Positions 20,786 through 29,290 of a DNA stretch of 34,558 nt are shown piece by piece. The stretch is from a virus. The position numbers and the translations under genes are program-made. The stretch lies in the IMG/VR virus record IMGVR_UViG_3300022187_000107, positions 1-34,558 of that record. One strand, 5' to 3'. Below the pieces are notes generated by a model. That model saw nothing but the letters and a program-made list of their open reading frames with translations, made no database searches and was not told the origin of the DNA. Within the stretch, counting starts at the first letter, position 1. Each line of letters starts with the position of its first letter.

Positions 20786-21571
20786 GTGTCAAATAGTACC
20801 AGGCTTACAGTCAACGGTCTACGTCACTATCGCTGCGAAGGTGTTGACGTACCTCTTCCGTCGGTTACTTCGATTTTGTCCGCCACGCAGAGCGCTGAAA
20901 CGCAGCGTAAACTGGCGCATTGGAATGCTTTAAATCCAGGCGTTGCAGACGCTGCAGCAGCGAGAGGAAGTTGGATTCATGAAGCGGTAGAAAACCACAT
21001 TAGGGGAATAACAGTAAACCCCAGAGAAGATCTTAAACCGTACTGGGTAGACGTTCCAGAGAAAGTCGACGAACTAATCGGTAGCGGACGAGTTCTGTGG
21101 AGCGAAAAACCTTACAACCAACCCAGTTGGTCCCGCTACGTCGGGGATGACGGAGTCGGACGCATACACTACTACGATGCTCCTTCAGGCCATGGCTGGG
21201 CTGGTTGCTGTGACATTATCTACAAAGACAGCAACGGCGAGATAATTTTAGGAGACTTTAAAACATCTGTAGGCCCTTACAGCGCTAAGTTTCCATCCAG
21301 CAAAGCTGACATCCCAGAGAACCTCAAGAAAGCCCTGATCAGTGGGGTATTCAAGTTCAAAAAAACTAAACTACAGCTTGCTGCTTACACAATCGCAGCG
21401 GAAAAATGCTTAGGAATTAAGATCTCTAAAACGCAAATAATAGTTTCTACTCCGATACCTGATTACAGCGTTCAGGTATTTAGTTTTGGCGAAAAAGACA
21501 TCGAAAAAGACAAAGAAAACTGGTGGCAAATCGTACGTAAGTATTACGACACTCATAACGTAACAGGATAA
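20786..21571 (+). CDS. PD-(D/E)XK exonuclease, RecB/MGME1-like
   Basis: 261 aa, GTG start at 20786. The pattern PSVTSILSATQ, RGSWIHEAVENHI (H65, E66), GWAGCCDIIYKD (D143), IILGDFKTS (D157, K159) and LQLAAYTIA (Q197) is that of RecB-like PD-(D/E)XK nucleases, near the MGME1-like type common in phages. The conserved D143, D157 and K159 look complete, so it should be active on DNA, for end resection or degradation of host DNA. Next to the primase-helicase. Confidence 0.85.
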   Translation: MSNSTRLTVNGLRHYRCEGVDVPLPSVTSILSATQSAETQRKLAHWNALNPGVADAAAARGSWIHEAVENHIRGITVNPREDLKPYWVDVPEKVDELIGSGRVLWSEKPYNQPSWSRYVGDDGVGRIHYYDAPSGHGWAGCCDIIYKDSNGEIILGDFKTSVGPYSAKFPSSKADIPENLKKALISGVFKFKKTKLQLAAYTIAAEKCLGIKISKTQIIVSTPIPDYSVQVFSFGEKDIEKDKENWWQIVRKYYDTHNVTG

Positions 21572-21674
21572 GTCTCATTTGAGATGATCGAATCTAGAAA
21601 TATTCGGTTGTTACAGAGCAAACCATGCGCGTTGCGCTTTTCTGTGCCAGAATGTCCGGGCCACAAGGGGTCTC

Positions 21675-24440
21675 ATGGAATTTAGTTATTCGTTTAATCA
21701 GAAAGTTTGCGAATACCTAAATCCAAAGACCGGAAAGATATCATCTGGCGGTAACTTTGCCGCCTTTAACGAAAACTGGAAGGCATCTAGCGATTCAACA
21801 AAAGTAATTGCTGACCGCATCGCGGCGGGTGCTGGTCTTTGCGCAGCGCAGCTGATCGATGGAAAACGCAAAAGTGGAGATACAGGATTTATAAAAGCCG
21901 GTTTAGTTATTATCGATATCGACAATCAAGCGGATGGTAAAGACGAGAACGGCGAAAAGATAAAGGACATTCAATTAACAGTAGAACAAGCACTTGAATT
22001 AGATATATGTAAAAAGTATCTGTCTTTCGCTTACTATTCCCCGAGCAACACGCCAGACTGGCCTAGGTTTCGTCTCGCCTTCGGACTCGAACGAGACGTT
22101 GTACAACCGGATTTTTACCAGTGGTTTGTACGGCAAATAGCTGTACAGATTCCGGGTTCGGACAAACGTGCGACACAGACCGTCAATTTGTTTTACGGCG
22201 GTCGTGGTCTGCAAGATTTGATCTGTGCGACTGAAAAATATATCCCAACCAAAGTGATCGATGAGGGGGTTAAGGTCTTTGCCACGCTGCCGCAAGACTC
22301 GGCATTTCGGTACGACGCTCAAGAAGCTCTGGACTGCGTGGTCGCAGCGGACGGCTGTCAGCCCGACCTGTTACTAAGCAAGTCCGTCCAGAACATGCTG
22401 AACGGCGACGAAGTAGAGGACCGGAGCCTAGCCATGGCAACCGGTCTCAAGGAAATCATCGGCTGGGCGAACTGGTGCAATGGCCATGGAGTCACCTTAG
22501 TGGAGGCCCCTCTTGACGTCGCGCACCGTCTGTTCTATGCTATCTACGAGTACGCCCCGGAACTAGACGGAAAATTTAATCGCATCCTCAACTCCATCAC
22601 GGACGCGAACAGCTTGAGACCAGCAGCAGCCATCGTGGCGGAAGATGCCGAAATGGCGTGTTGGAGAAAAATCAAGTACGCCAACCGCTCTGTGTTTGCG
22701 GAACAATGCCCCGACTCGGTCAAAGATCGAATCAAGGCAAACAAAGCACAACCAAAAAACTCTGTGCTTTCCCTCGACGACTTCAATCTGACCAGTGAGC
22801 CGTCGTCCAAATCATCATCAACATCCACAAAATCACCCGACGAAGAGCCCATGGCTACCACGCCGCAGACTCCTGCACAGTTGATCAATTTGCAGAACAA
22901 CGATCGTGCGTTCAGCGAAAACGACATTGCCGAAGTTATCTCAAGCAACTACGGCGATCAGTTTCTGTACGATTCTTCCCTCGACGAGTTTTTTAGTTAC
23001 GACGACGAGGAAGGAATTTGGTTTCTCAGCGATGAACAACATATTAAACGGCGCATCCTGAAAGCGTTAGATACATTCGTACAGACAGGCATTCTGCAGC
23101 GATACAACAGCGGTACCGTAAACAGTATTTTTTTGCTGCTGAAAGCCCGTCTGCTACGGTCAATCAAGGGCGGTCGTAAATCCATCTGGACATCTAATCG
23201 TGGAAAGGTAGCTTTCCGGAATGGTGTTCTTGACGTCGAATCTCTAGATTTTGCTGACGGTTTCCAGCGTGACTTGTATTTCCGAAGTCGCCTTGGTTTT
23301 GACTTCAGCGAAGATACCAACTGCCCTAAGTTCCTCAACTGGCTGACCTGGGCTGTTGGAAAAGATAACGTCGTCATCATTCAGGCGTTTTGCCGAGCTG
23401 TCCTCGTAGGGTACGCAACAGGCGAGCGATTCCTCCACTTGATTGGTGCCGGTGGGTCTGGTAAATCCACGCTGCAGCAGGTGCTGATCGCTCTGGCGGG
23501 CTACACAGGCACACATACATCCGACCTTGAGACAATAGAAACGAACCGGTTTGAGGGGCACAGCCTGATTGGAAAAAGGCTACTGCTGCTGACTGACGAA
23601 GCTTCGTTCAGCCGCCGACTAGATACCCTCAAAAAACTGACGTCTGCCAGCGACACGCTGAGAGCCGAACGTAAGTACGGCAAAGAGGTTATCAACTTCA
23701 AACCCGAGCTTTTGGTTTCCATCGCGTCTAACGAGCACATCAGTAGCTCGGATATCAGTAGCGGTCTAGAGCGTCGGCGACTTACGATTGTGATGAACAA
23801 CGTCATTAATCCTTCAAAACGTAAGAATTTGATCAGTGTGTACCCCGATCACATTGAGGGTGAGTTCGCTCCCGAGCTACCGAACATCGCGGCGTGGGCG
23901 CTGAGCATGGGGCATGACCATATGCGTGAAGTGTTGGCAAACCCGACTAAATTTGCTCCGACACTAAACACAACAAACATCGAGGCCCTTATTTTCAACA
24001 ACCCGATCGTGGCTTGGCTGGCAGAGTGCACCATGTATGCACCGAACTCCTACACGGTACTTGGCGCAGGCGCTTTGAAACCGAACATTGACGAACAGGA
24101 AAAAGGTCTATACGTCAAGAATGCGTTTAACGAAGTTTATGCAAGTTACTGTAACTTTGCCAAATGCAATGGGTTCCGCACGATTGCAAAACCCCGCTTT
24201 GTGGATCGTCTTCGTGAAACCACAAATAATGTGTTGAAAGTGCCTGGAGTGCAGTCTAAATTCATCAACGGCAAAGCTGTTATCCAAGGACTTGCGATCA
24301 AGCCCTACGATCCGACCACGGATCCACGTAACCGGGGTGATAATCGCCTGCCGTCGCCGGTAGACTTTGCTGCAAACCCCAACGTCTGGGATAAGGCGTT
24401 TGCTGAACACGACCCCAAACCATCAAATGCTGATCACTAA
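21675..24440 (+). CDS. Primase / SF3 helicase (D5-like)
   Basis: 921 aa. N-terminal part (about 1-320) has a primase-polymerase style acidic motif VIIDIDNQ (D81, D83) and FRLAFGLERDV. A Ser/Pro-rich linker at about 370-395 separates it from a D5_N-like region and an SF3 helicase with Walker A GAGGSGKS (591-598), Walker B LLLLTDEAS (D641, E642) and a sensor segment VSIASNEH. It should lay down primers and unwind DNA at the fork. ATG 21675 follows a 103-nt gap holding small hairpins, none terminator-like. Confidence 0.88.
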   Translation: MEFSYSFNQKVCEYLNPKTGKISSGGNFAAFNENWKASSDSTKVIADRIAAGAGLCAAQLIDGKRKSGDTGFIKAGLVIIDIDNQADGKDENGEKIKDIQLTVEQALELDICKKYLSFAYYSPSNTPDWPRFRLAFGLERDVVQPDFYQWFVRQIAVQIPGSDKRATQTVNLFYGGRGLQDLICATEKYIPTKVIDEGVKVFATLPQDSAFRYDAQEALDCVVAADGCQPDLLLSKSVQNMLNGDEVEDRSLAMATGLKEIIGWANWCNGHGVTLVEAPLDVAHRLFYAIYEYAPELDGKFNRILNSITDANSLRPAAAIVAEDAEMACWRKIKYANRSVFAEQCPDSVKDRIKANKAQPKNSVLSLDDFNLTSEPSSKSSSTSTKSPDEEPMATTPQTPAQLINLQNNDRAFSENDIAEVISSNYGDQFLYDSSLDEFFSYDDEEGIWFLSDEQHIKRRILKALDTFVQTGILQRYNSGTVNSIFLLLKARLLRSIKGGRKSIWTSNRGKVAFRNGVLDVESLDFADGFQRDLYFRSRLGFDFSEDTNCPKFLNWLTWAVGKDNVVIIQAFCRAVLVGYATGERFLHLIGAGGSGKSTLQQVLIALAGYTGTHTSDLETIETNRFEGHSLIGKRLLLLTDEASFSRRLDTLKKLTSASDTLRAERKYGKEVINFKPELLVSIASNEHISSSDISSGLERRRLTIVMNNVINPSKRKNLISVYPDHIEGEFAPELPNIAAWALSMGHDHMREVLANPTKFAPTLNTTNIEALIFNNPIVAWLAECTMYAPNSYTVLGAGALKPNIDEQEKGLYVKNAFNEVYASYCNFAKCNGFRTIAKPRFVDRLRETTNNVLKVPGVQSKFINGKAVIQGLAIKPYDPTTDPRNRGDNRLPSPVDFAANPNVWDKAFAEHDPKPSNADH

Positions 24441-25044
24441 AACTCTCCTTGTCACGTGCGCCGGCTTCGGTCTGGCAGTTGGCTCGGTCATCGCACAGCC
24501 CGGAACCTTTCCGGTGCTAGGAGCTGCCGCCGGAGGCTCGTTGGTGACTGCGAGTCTGATTAACACTAAGAAAAATAAAGAAAAAGAAGAAGCAGATCGA
24601 GCAACAAAAGTAGCTAAATCACTGAGTTATTGCTACGAAAATTTCAAAGGTTTGGTATCGCCGCAACAGTTGGCTTTCCACGCGGAACTTGAACTGCCGC
24701 AAGCTGAGAAACTTCTGGAAAGTTTGGTGACGGTACAAAATGCAGGCCAACGAATCGAAACTCCTATGGGTACTGTGTACTCATTCGATCATCCCGAACA
24801 AGCACTGACTCAATTGACCTTAAATGCCAAAGCTTGGGCTGATAATCAAACGGACGAAATCATTAGAGAAAACGCTGTGCTAAAACAACAGATTCAGATA
24901 ATGGCAGGTCAGGTACAGACGCTTACAGCTGCCACGCAGGCTCGTCAATTCGTGCCGCGAGCAACTGAAGTCGCCAAAGAACTATTTCAACAAAATAATC
25001 AGCCGCCAGAAAACGCAGACGATCCGTGGAAAAGTATGTTATAG
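24427..25044 (+). CDS. Membrane protein with coiled coil
   Basis: 205 aa from ATG 24427, overlapping the primase-helicase stop by 14 nt. Two hydrophobic segments at about 5-22 (TLLVTCAGFGLAVGSVIA) and about 28-46, rich in Gly, then a Lys/Glu stretch (KKNKEKEEADRATK) and a soluble domain with coiled coil (REN...LKQQIQIMAGQVQ). No family recognised. A longer start upstream would add residues coded within the previous gene and is rejected. It may attach replication to the membrane, which is inference. Confidence 0.72.
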   Translation: MLITKTLLVTCAGFGLAVGSVIAQPGTFPVLGAAAGGSLVTASLINTKKNKEKEEADRATKVAKSLSYCYENFKGLVSPQQLAFHAELELPQAEKLLESLVTVQNAGQRIETPMGTVYSFDHPEQALTQLTLNAKAWADNQTDEIIRENAVLKQQIQIMAGQVQTLTAATQARQFVPRATEVAKELFQQNNQPPENADDPWKSML

Positions 25045-25063
25045 TTAAAGAACGCGCGAAGAG

Positions 25064-25100
25064 AGCCCCGGTCGTCCCCATGAAGGACTACTGGGGCTTT
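25064..25100 (+). terminator. Terminator between convergent genes
   Basis: Stem AGCCCC (25064-25069) / GGGGCT (25093-25098) with inner GTCC (25074-25077) / GGAC (25085-25088) and trailing TTTCTAAT. It ends the rightward replication unit, 10 nt before the stop of the leftward thyX. Confidence 0.7.
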
Positions 25101-25109
25101 CTAATAGGG

Positions 25110-25814
25110 TCAAACTTCTAAATTTTCAATCACCCGCCAACCCTCAACAGCGGGATTTTCAGAAGCCAGCACAGCTTTTACCGTAACAGGAACATAAGCA
25201 GACAATGCGCGGCCGATATCATGGGCGATGTATTTATGTTCTTTCTGCGTACCGTTGGCGCCCCGGAGACCAACATAAAAAATCCAATCCCTTAGTGTGC
25301 CTTGCATGTGCAGCCGCGTGGGCGTGCACATCGGAAGAATATTTCGAGCGCACTCACGAGCCACGCCGGACTCAAGAAGCGTCTGGTACACATCCTCGAT
25401 CTCTGAAAAGACCTCTTTAATGCGGCCTTTCAAGACCTCTTTGACGGTCTCATCCCCAAACTCAAGACTGTTTTGACGGTCTTTAAAATCTTGAGCTCTA
25501 AGCTCGAAGTCCCAACAGTTAGCCCAGGCGTCATCCAGAACTTTATCCGGCGCACAATAACGCTGAGAAAGCTCCTGATAATGGAAAGATCTGTGACGAA
25601 TTATTTGAGCTGAGATTGCGCGACTCGTAACGATCTCAAACGAAGCACAAACTTGCTCAAAAATGCTCCAGTGCCCTTCATTAATACAGAAGGTCAGCAG
25701 CTTTTCGAACTCGGCACGGTCAGGATTCTTGGTGCTGACCCGAGCGTGCCGAGCTACAACAGCCTCAGGATCCTGAGTGATCCAATCAAGCTTCGCGTTG
25801 TGCAAGCGATTCAC
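25110..25814 (-). CDS. thyX: Flavin-dependent thymidylate synthase
   Basis: 234 aa. The ThyX signature RHRSFHYQELSQRY (RHR-x7-S) is intact, and the C-terminal region CTPTRLHMQGTLRDWIFY and R..NGTQKEHKYIA is as in ThyX. It makes dTMP from dUMP using FAD, NADPH and methylene-tetrahydrofolate, feeding phage DNA synthesis. Start is GTG at 25814 and the gene overlaps the upstream small gene by 29 nt. It is the last gene of the leftward operon, away from the other nucleotide and replication genes. Confidence 0.95.
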   Translation of the reverse strand: MNRLHNAKLDWITQDPEAVVARHARVSTKNPDRAEFEKLLTFCINEGHWSIFEQVCASFEIVTSRAISAQIIRHRSFHYQELSQRYCAPDKVLDDAWANCWDFELRAQDFKDRQNSLEFGDETVKEVLKGRIKEVFSEIEDVYQTLLESGVARECARNILPMCTPTRLHMQGTLRDWIFYVGLRGANGTQKEHKYIAHDIGRALSAYVPVTVKAVLASENPAVEGWRVIENLEV

Positions 25815-25971
25815 CGGCAGGCTGCTGAGTCGTAGGTACTATACCGATTGCCGAGGCCACGCGCTCCACAATGCCGGGATTTTCTTTGATGACCTGTCCT
25901 GCCCAACGATCACCGTATTGAGGGATTGCCGAAGGGTCGATTCTGATCAGAGAGCCTGCGAAACGATTCAT
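25786..25971 (-). CDS. Small hypothetical protein
   Basis: 61 aa from ATG 25971, overlapping the stop of the gene before it (ATGA) and the GTG of thyX (29 nt). Sequence MNRFAGSLIRIDP..., with GDRWAGQVIKENPGIVERV; no family recognised. Overlap on both sides and complete frame argue that it is real and co-translated with thyX. Confidence 0.6.
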   Translation of the reverse strand: MNRFAGSLIRIDPSAIPQYGDRWAGQVIKENPGIVERVASAIGIVPTTQQPAGESLAQREA

Positions 25972-26072
25972 GACCTAGGGAAAGTTTGTTGGTAGCGTAA
26001 GCGGGAAGTAACTTCAGACGGAGTCAGCCGAGACATCCGGGCCGCATCGAGCCCAAATCGCTGACCTGCCAT
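25968..26072 (-). CDS. Tiny hypothetical protein
   Basis: 34 aa, MAGQRFGLDAARMSRLTP..., basic and helical. Its stop TGA overlaps the ATG at 25971 (ATGA), the pattern used throughout this genome for coupled genes, and it fills the gap between the genes at 26096 and 25971. Too short for any family call. Confidence 0.5.
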   Translation of the reverse strand: MAGQRFGLDAARMSRLTPSEVTSRLRYQQTFPRS

Positions 26073-26095
26073 CCTAATCGGAAAATTATTCTCGC

Positions 26096-26587
26096 TCACT
26101 TGCCCGAGCCCTTTTTGAGCTTAGCTAAAGCTAACAGGTTGTTGACAGTATTGCTACTTTGATAAGGGTAATCGTCGGAAAAAGAAGGAGTATTTAGCAT
26201 TGTTTGCTTAGGTACAGCCGTGAGTTGCTGCAACATCATGCGGGTCTTTGGATTGTTTTCGTTTAATGAAATCATGTACTCTGCCTGACTCATATCATCA
26301 GGAGAGTTAGGCAGAGGAATGTTACGCTGATTGTAACCTGCAGGACCAGTAAGAGCTGTAGATTTCTTTATATTGCCTTCTCCGTATTCGACAGGTCCTA
26401 CAGGAGGACGACCGTACATACCGCGATCATGCGCGAACTGGGACGACACACGGTTCATGTCGTCTAGTTGTGCCACGCGGCGAACACCTGGCATCGGTGG
26501 TTGGTTCAACATGCCGAACGTCGGCATCGCCAGCCGAGGAGCGGCTTCGGGAGAGTTACCGGCGTCAGAACCAGGAACAATAGGCAT
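26096..26587 (-). CDS. Hypothetical protein, Pro/Met-rich
   Basis: 163 aa. Rich in Pro, Asn, Met and Gln with little predicted fold (APRLAMPTFGMLNQPPMPG; RPPVGPVEYGEGNIKK). Such disordered small proteins are often virion or scaffold parts. No family recognised. It lies 1 nt after the gene at 26589 (reading leftwards), so the two are likely co-translated. Confidence 0.7.
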   Translation of the reverse strand: MPIVPGSDAGNSPEAAPRLAMPTFGMLNQPPMPGVRRVAQLDDMNRVSSQFAHDRGMYGRPPVGPVEYGEGNIKKSTALTGPAGYNQRNIPLPNSPDDMSQAEYMISLNENNPKTRMMLQQLTAVPKQTMLNTPSFSDDYPYQSSNTVNNLLALAKLKKGSGK

Positions 26588-26588
26588 T

Positions 26589-26813
26589 TTATTTGTTATC
26601 GCCCCTGTTGGCGCTTCTGGATCGTACTCCTATGTTAGCCGAAGAATTGTTATGGGGGTTTCTATCTTTGTGATCGACGTCCTTACCATCTCCTTTATGG
26701 ACCCGACCTTGCTGTTCAAGATGACGACGGGCTTTATTTCGCGCCGCTCGCCTCTTCTTTTGTTTCTCAGTACTATGATATTTACTATACTCTTTATCGT
26801 AATCTCTAGCCAT
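26589..26813 (-). CDS. Small basic HNH-like phage protein
   Basis: 74 aa, highly basic (EKQKKRRAARNKARR), with the motif GDGKDVDHKDRNPHNNSSAN followed by VRSRSANR. The DH...N..N pattern resembles small HNH-type phage proteins in structural or packaging operons. It lacks the Cys pairs of typical HNH proteins. Whether it is an active nuclease is unknown; packaging-associated HNH proteins are one option. Confidence 0.65.
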   Translation of the reverse strand: MARDYDKEYSKYHSTEKQKKRRAARNKARRHLEQQGRVHKGDGKDVDHKDRNPHNNSSANIGVRSRSANRGDNK

Positions 26814-26833
26814 CCCGCTAACTAAGATCCTGT

Positions 26834-27082
26834 TTAAATTGTACCAGCTTTAACGCGAGACTTAACTTTCTCAACTACAGCTTCAATAAAAGATTGATCT
26901 GTGTTCAGACACTGTTGAGTAACAACAGCGATATCGTCGCAAAACTGCTGCCACAATCCGGTGTAAAGACCGTTATCCCGGTCGTACAGCCAGTAAAGAA
27001 AATCAAGAAAATCAGCCCTGTTTTGCTCTTCTTTTACGCTCCAGTTTGCAAGGAGCTCGGCGTACTTGTCCGTAATTGCCAC
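26834..27082 (-). CDS. Small hypothetical protein
   Basis: 82 aa, acidic and helical with many aromatic residues (FLDFLYWLYDRDNGLYTGLW) and a C-terminal EAVVEKVKSRVKAG. No family recognised. Part of the leftward operon between the HNH-like gene and the gene at 27109. Confidence 0.68.
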   Translation of the reverse strand: MAITDKYAELLANWSVKEEQNRADFLDFLYWLYDRDNGLYTGLWQQFCDDIAVVTQQCLNTDQSFIEAVVEKVKSRVKAGTI

Positions 27083-27108
27083 GCGGCGCTGGGGTCGGGC
27101 CTTTCAGT

Positions 27109-27549
27109 TTACTCGGTGAGAATGTCTATTCGGATGCCTGTAACTTTTTTGTCAGCAACATCCTGGATCAGATTCGCCTGATTAAACGCCATGGCGATCT
27201 CCATTGTGATGTCTATATAAGTAGAACCGATCAGAGTCTCCCTGTAAGACTGAGCACGCGCCATCTCCCGCGTCTCTAGGTCGCCCAGAATATTGTTCTC
27301 TTCGTCGTCAAAAGAGAACGTACGCGCCATTACACGCGCATCAGCGCATTTAGCAACATTTTCCCAATCTGAGCTGTTCATGTTTAAAGAAGAAAATCCT
27401 GCTACGATTGCGGCTGAAAAAATTGTGCCCCAGCGAGTGTCAGCTCCTGAGGCGTGATCAACCTGAGGACCCAGGCCGATGCCTAAGCCTATCGCATTAC
27501 CGCCGATTGAGCGGTTAAATGAGCTGTTTGAAATAGTTCCGATCACCAA
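27109..27549 (-). CDS. Hypothetical protein, 5' end disturbed by HNH gene
   Basis: Up to 146 aa from GTG 27549; the next in-frame start is ATG 27381 (90 aa). The first 24 codons lie antisense to the start of the HNH-AP2 gene at 27479, whose N-terminus matches that nuclease family well, so the shared part is probably not coding on this strand. The C-terminal 90 residues look real (DDEENNILGDLETREMARAQ; TYIDITMEIAMAFNQANLI). The true 5' end may have been lost or changed when the nuclease gene inserted. Function unknown. Confidence 0.6.
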   Translation of the reverse strand: MVIGTISNSSFNRSIGGNAIGLGIGLGPQVDHASGADTRWGTIFSAAIVAGFSSLNMNSSDWENVAKCADARVMARTFSFDDEENNILGDLETREMARAQSYRETLIGSTYIDITMEIAMAFNQANLIQDVADKKVTGIRIDILTE

Positions 27550-28075
27550 GTCTCAGTTTGGGGTCCAGTCGGGATTGGTGTGGAAGGTGGATCGAACTAA
27601 TAAGACAAGGGCTGGCAGTGTGGCTGGGACGAAGAAGCCGAATTCCAGCAAACAAGGCCGGTTTGATTGGGTGGTGGGGGTTGATAGGAGAATCTACAAG
27701 GCGTCGCGTGTGATCTATTTGATGGCTAATGGTGTTGATCCTGGTGAACTTGAGATTGATCATGAGGACCAGAATTCACTGAATAATAATGTCGGGAATT
27801 TAAGGCTTGGCGACGATTCCTTGCAGCAACATAATCGAGGGACGAGGAAAGACAACACAAGCGGCGCCGTGGGTGTGACTCGGCACAAAAGCGGCAAGTG
27901 GGAGGCTCAGCTTTGGCACAAAGGTGAAAAATTCTACCTCGGCCTCCACACCTGCAAGATCGAAGCTGCTCGCGTGGTTAACGATAAGATCATCGAGCTT
28001 GAGTTAGATAAAATCGGCAAACCTCTAATCGAGCTAGAAAATCTCAAGTGCAATTGCTCAAGCTGCCAAAATTAA
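27479..28075 (+). CDS. HNH homing endonuclease with AP2 domain
   Basis: 198 aa. N-terminus PPIERLNELFEIV is typical of phage HNH proteins. HNH core at about 73-120: ASRVIYLMANG, then ELEIDHEDQNSLNNNVGNL (D94, H95, N102-N103, N107) and QQHNRG (H118). AP2 DNA-binding domain at about 126-172: SGAVGVTRHKSGKWEAQL, FYLGLHTCKIEAARV. Four Cys lie near the end (KCNCSSC). It points opposite to its operon and its end overlaps the lysin gene by 18 nt. Base composition is G/T-richer than its neighbours. A mobile homing gene. Confidence 0.9.
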   Translation: MPKPIALPPIERLNELFEIVPITKSQFGVQSGLVWKVDRTNKTRAGSVAGTKKPNSSKQGRFDWVVGVDRRIYKASRVIYLMANGVDPGELEIDHEDQNSLNNNVGNLRLGDDSLQQHNRGTRKDNTSGAVGVTRHKSGKWEAQLWHKGEKFYLGLHTCKIEAARVVNDKIIELELDKIGKPLIELENLKCNCSSCQN

Positions 28076-29290
28076 CCACCCTGAATTGCCGCCCTCCACA
28101 AGCCACCGAGGTCCTAGATTCTTCTTCGAATACAGCTTGTACTTACCATCCGTAGACACATAGGTCCCACCTACTAAATCCAACTCCCCGAACGGATCAT
28201 GCACCCATAGCTTGCTCCTGTCTGCTGTAATGCCGACCACGCATATCCAGTGACCGCCACCGCTGGGCGACGACACAGGTCCTTTGTGCAAAATACCGAC
28301 CGGAACAGGGATACTCTTCTTTAACTGAGCTTCGATTGTGTCCCAGCCGGCATTCTGTACAAATTTCGCATCCAGCCCAAAGTGCTTCAAGGCACCGATT
28401 TGCGCTGAAGCTTCTGTGGTGTCCCCATACTTATAAACCTCAGAAATATATTCATCATCCCCCTCAATAGCATCCGGATCAAGTGTTGCCAACAGCATCG
28501 CGCAGCTACTAGAGAAGCATGTGCGATACGGATCTTTCTGATTATCTCTTTGGCTGAAGTAAGGAACGACAAGCTTGATCTCGCCGTCAGGTTTCGGCGG
28601 ACCTTCCTGCGGCTCTGTGTCGTTAATAATTTTCCAGTGATTTGGGAATATCCACCATTCTTTGTCCGGCTGGGCTTCCAGAACAACCTGCTGATGCCGC
28701 TCGCCGGAATGGATGCGAATCTCCGTCCAAGCCCACGCTGAGCCCTTGGGTACGAACAGCTTTTCTTCGGCAGCAAGCTCTGAGCTCTGCACCGGGCGGC
28801 GCTTTAGCCAAGTGTCGTGCTCAGCCAGGATGGAGGACGCCAATTTCGGATGCTTGATTTCGGTCAAGAATAGCGCCTGTTCGGCTTTGCGTCGCCTCGT
28901 CAACCCTTCGACAGTTTTGCCGTTTACCTTGTTCCACCGTAGGAACTCAGAGGATACAATATCTCTTTCCGTACCGTCGTTCAGCAGACGCAGTAAAGTG
29001 CTTTGTTTAAACGCACCGAGTCCCACATTAAAACTGAATGAGACAAGCGCGTCAAACTCGTTCTGATTGATCGCGACTTTGACTAAATTTGAGACGCCGT
29101 TTTCGAAGTGCTCTAGTTCTTTAGCTAAGCGCCGTTCGGCCTCAGCCTGTGTGATCTTCATGCCCACGTGGACATCGGGACCTGTCGATCCGTAGCCAAC
29201 GGTCGGAATACCTCCAATATCGGGGTAACCGACTAAAACGCAGCCTTCGAAATGTTTAACTAGATCGATGCCTTTCTGGGAAATTTTCAC
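28058..29290 (-). CDS. Two-domain endolysin: GH24 muramidase plus C39-like cysteine peptidase
   Basis: 410 aa. Residues 1-145 are a T4-type lysozyme: HFEGC (E15), GYPDIGG (D24), PTVGYG (T30), matching the E-D-T triad, and FSFNVGLGAFKQSTLL. Residues about 155-225 are a beta-rich SH3-like segment (KGSAWAWTEIRIHSGERHQQ). Residues 236-410 resemble a C39 cysteine peptidase: YRTCFSSSCAML (C258), GGGHWICVVG (H347) and VHDPFGE (D365). It would cut both glycan and peptide bonds of the cell wall. There is no signal peptide, so it needs a holin. Start overlaps the previous gene by 4 nt. Confidence 0.85.
   Translation of the reverse strand: MKISQKGIDLVKHFEGCVLVGYPDIGGIPTVGYGSTGPDVHVGMKITQAEAERRLAKELEHFENGVSNLVKVAINQNEFDALVSFSFNVGLGAFKQSTLLRLLNDGTERDIVSSEFLRWNKVNGKTVEGLTRRRKAEQALFLTEIKHPKLASSILAEHDTWLKRRPVQSSELAAEEKLFVPKGSAWAWTEIRIHSGERHQQVVLEAQPDKEWWIFPNHWKIINDTEPQEGPPKPDGEIKLVVPYFSQRDNQKDPYRTCFSSSCAMLLATLDPDAIEGDDEYISEVYKYGDTTEASAQIGALKHFGLDAKFVQNAGWDTIEAQLKKSIPVPVGILHKGPVSSPSGGGHWICVVGITADRSKLWVHDPFGELDLVGGTYVSTDGKYKLYSKKNLGPRWLVEGGNSGWLILAA

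Noticed and set aside
22544-22948. 134-aa minus-strand frame within the primase-helicase gene
   Set aside because: It is antisense to the coding sequence, with no independent start signals or homology.
28387-28776. Other-frame open frames in the lysin gene
   Set aside because: The lysin frame has full catalytic motifs; the others are Arg/Ser-rich shadows.
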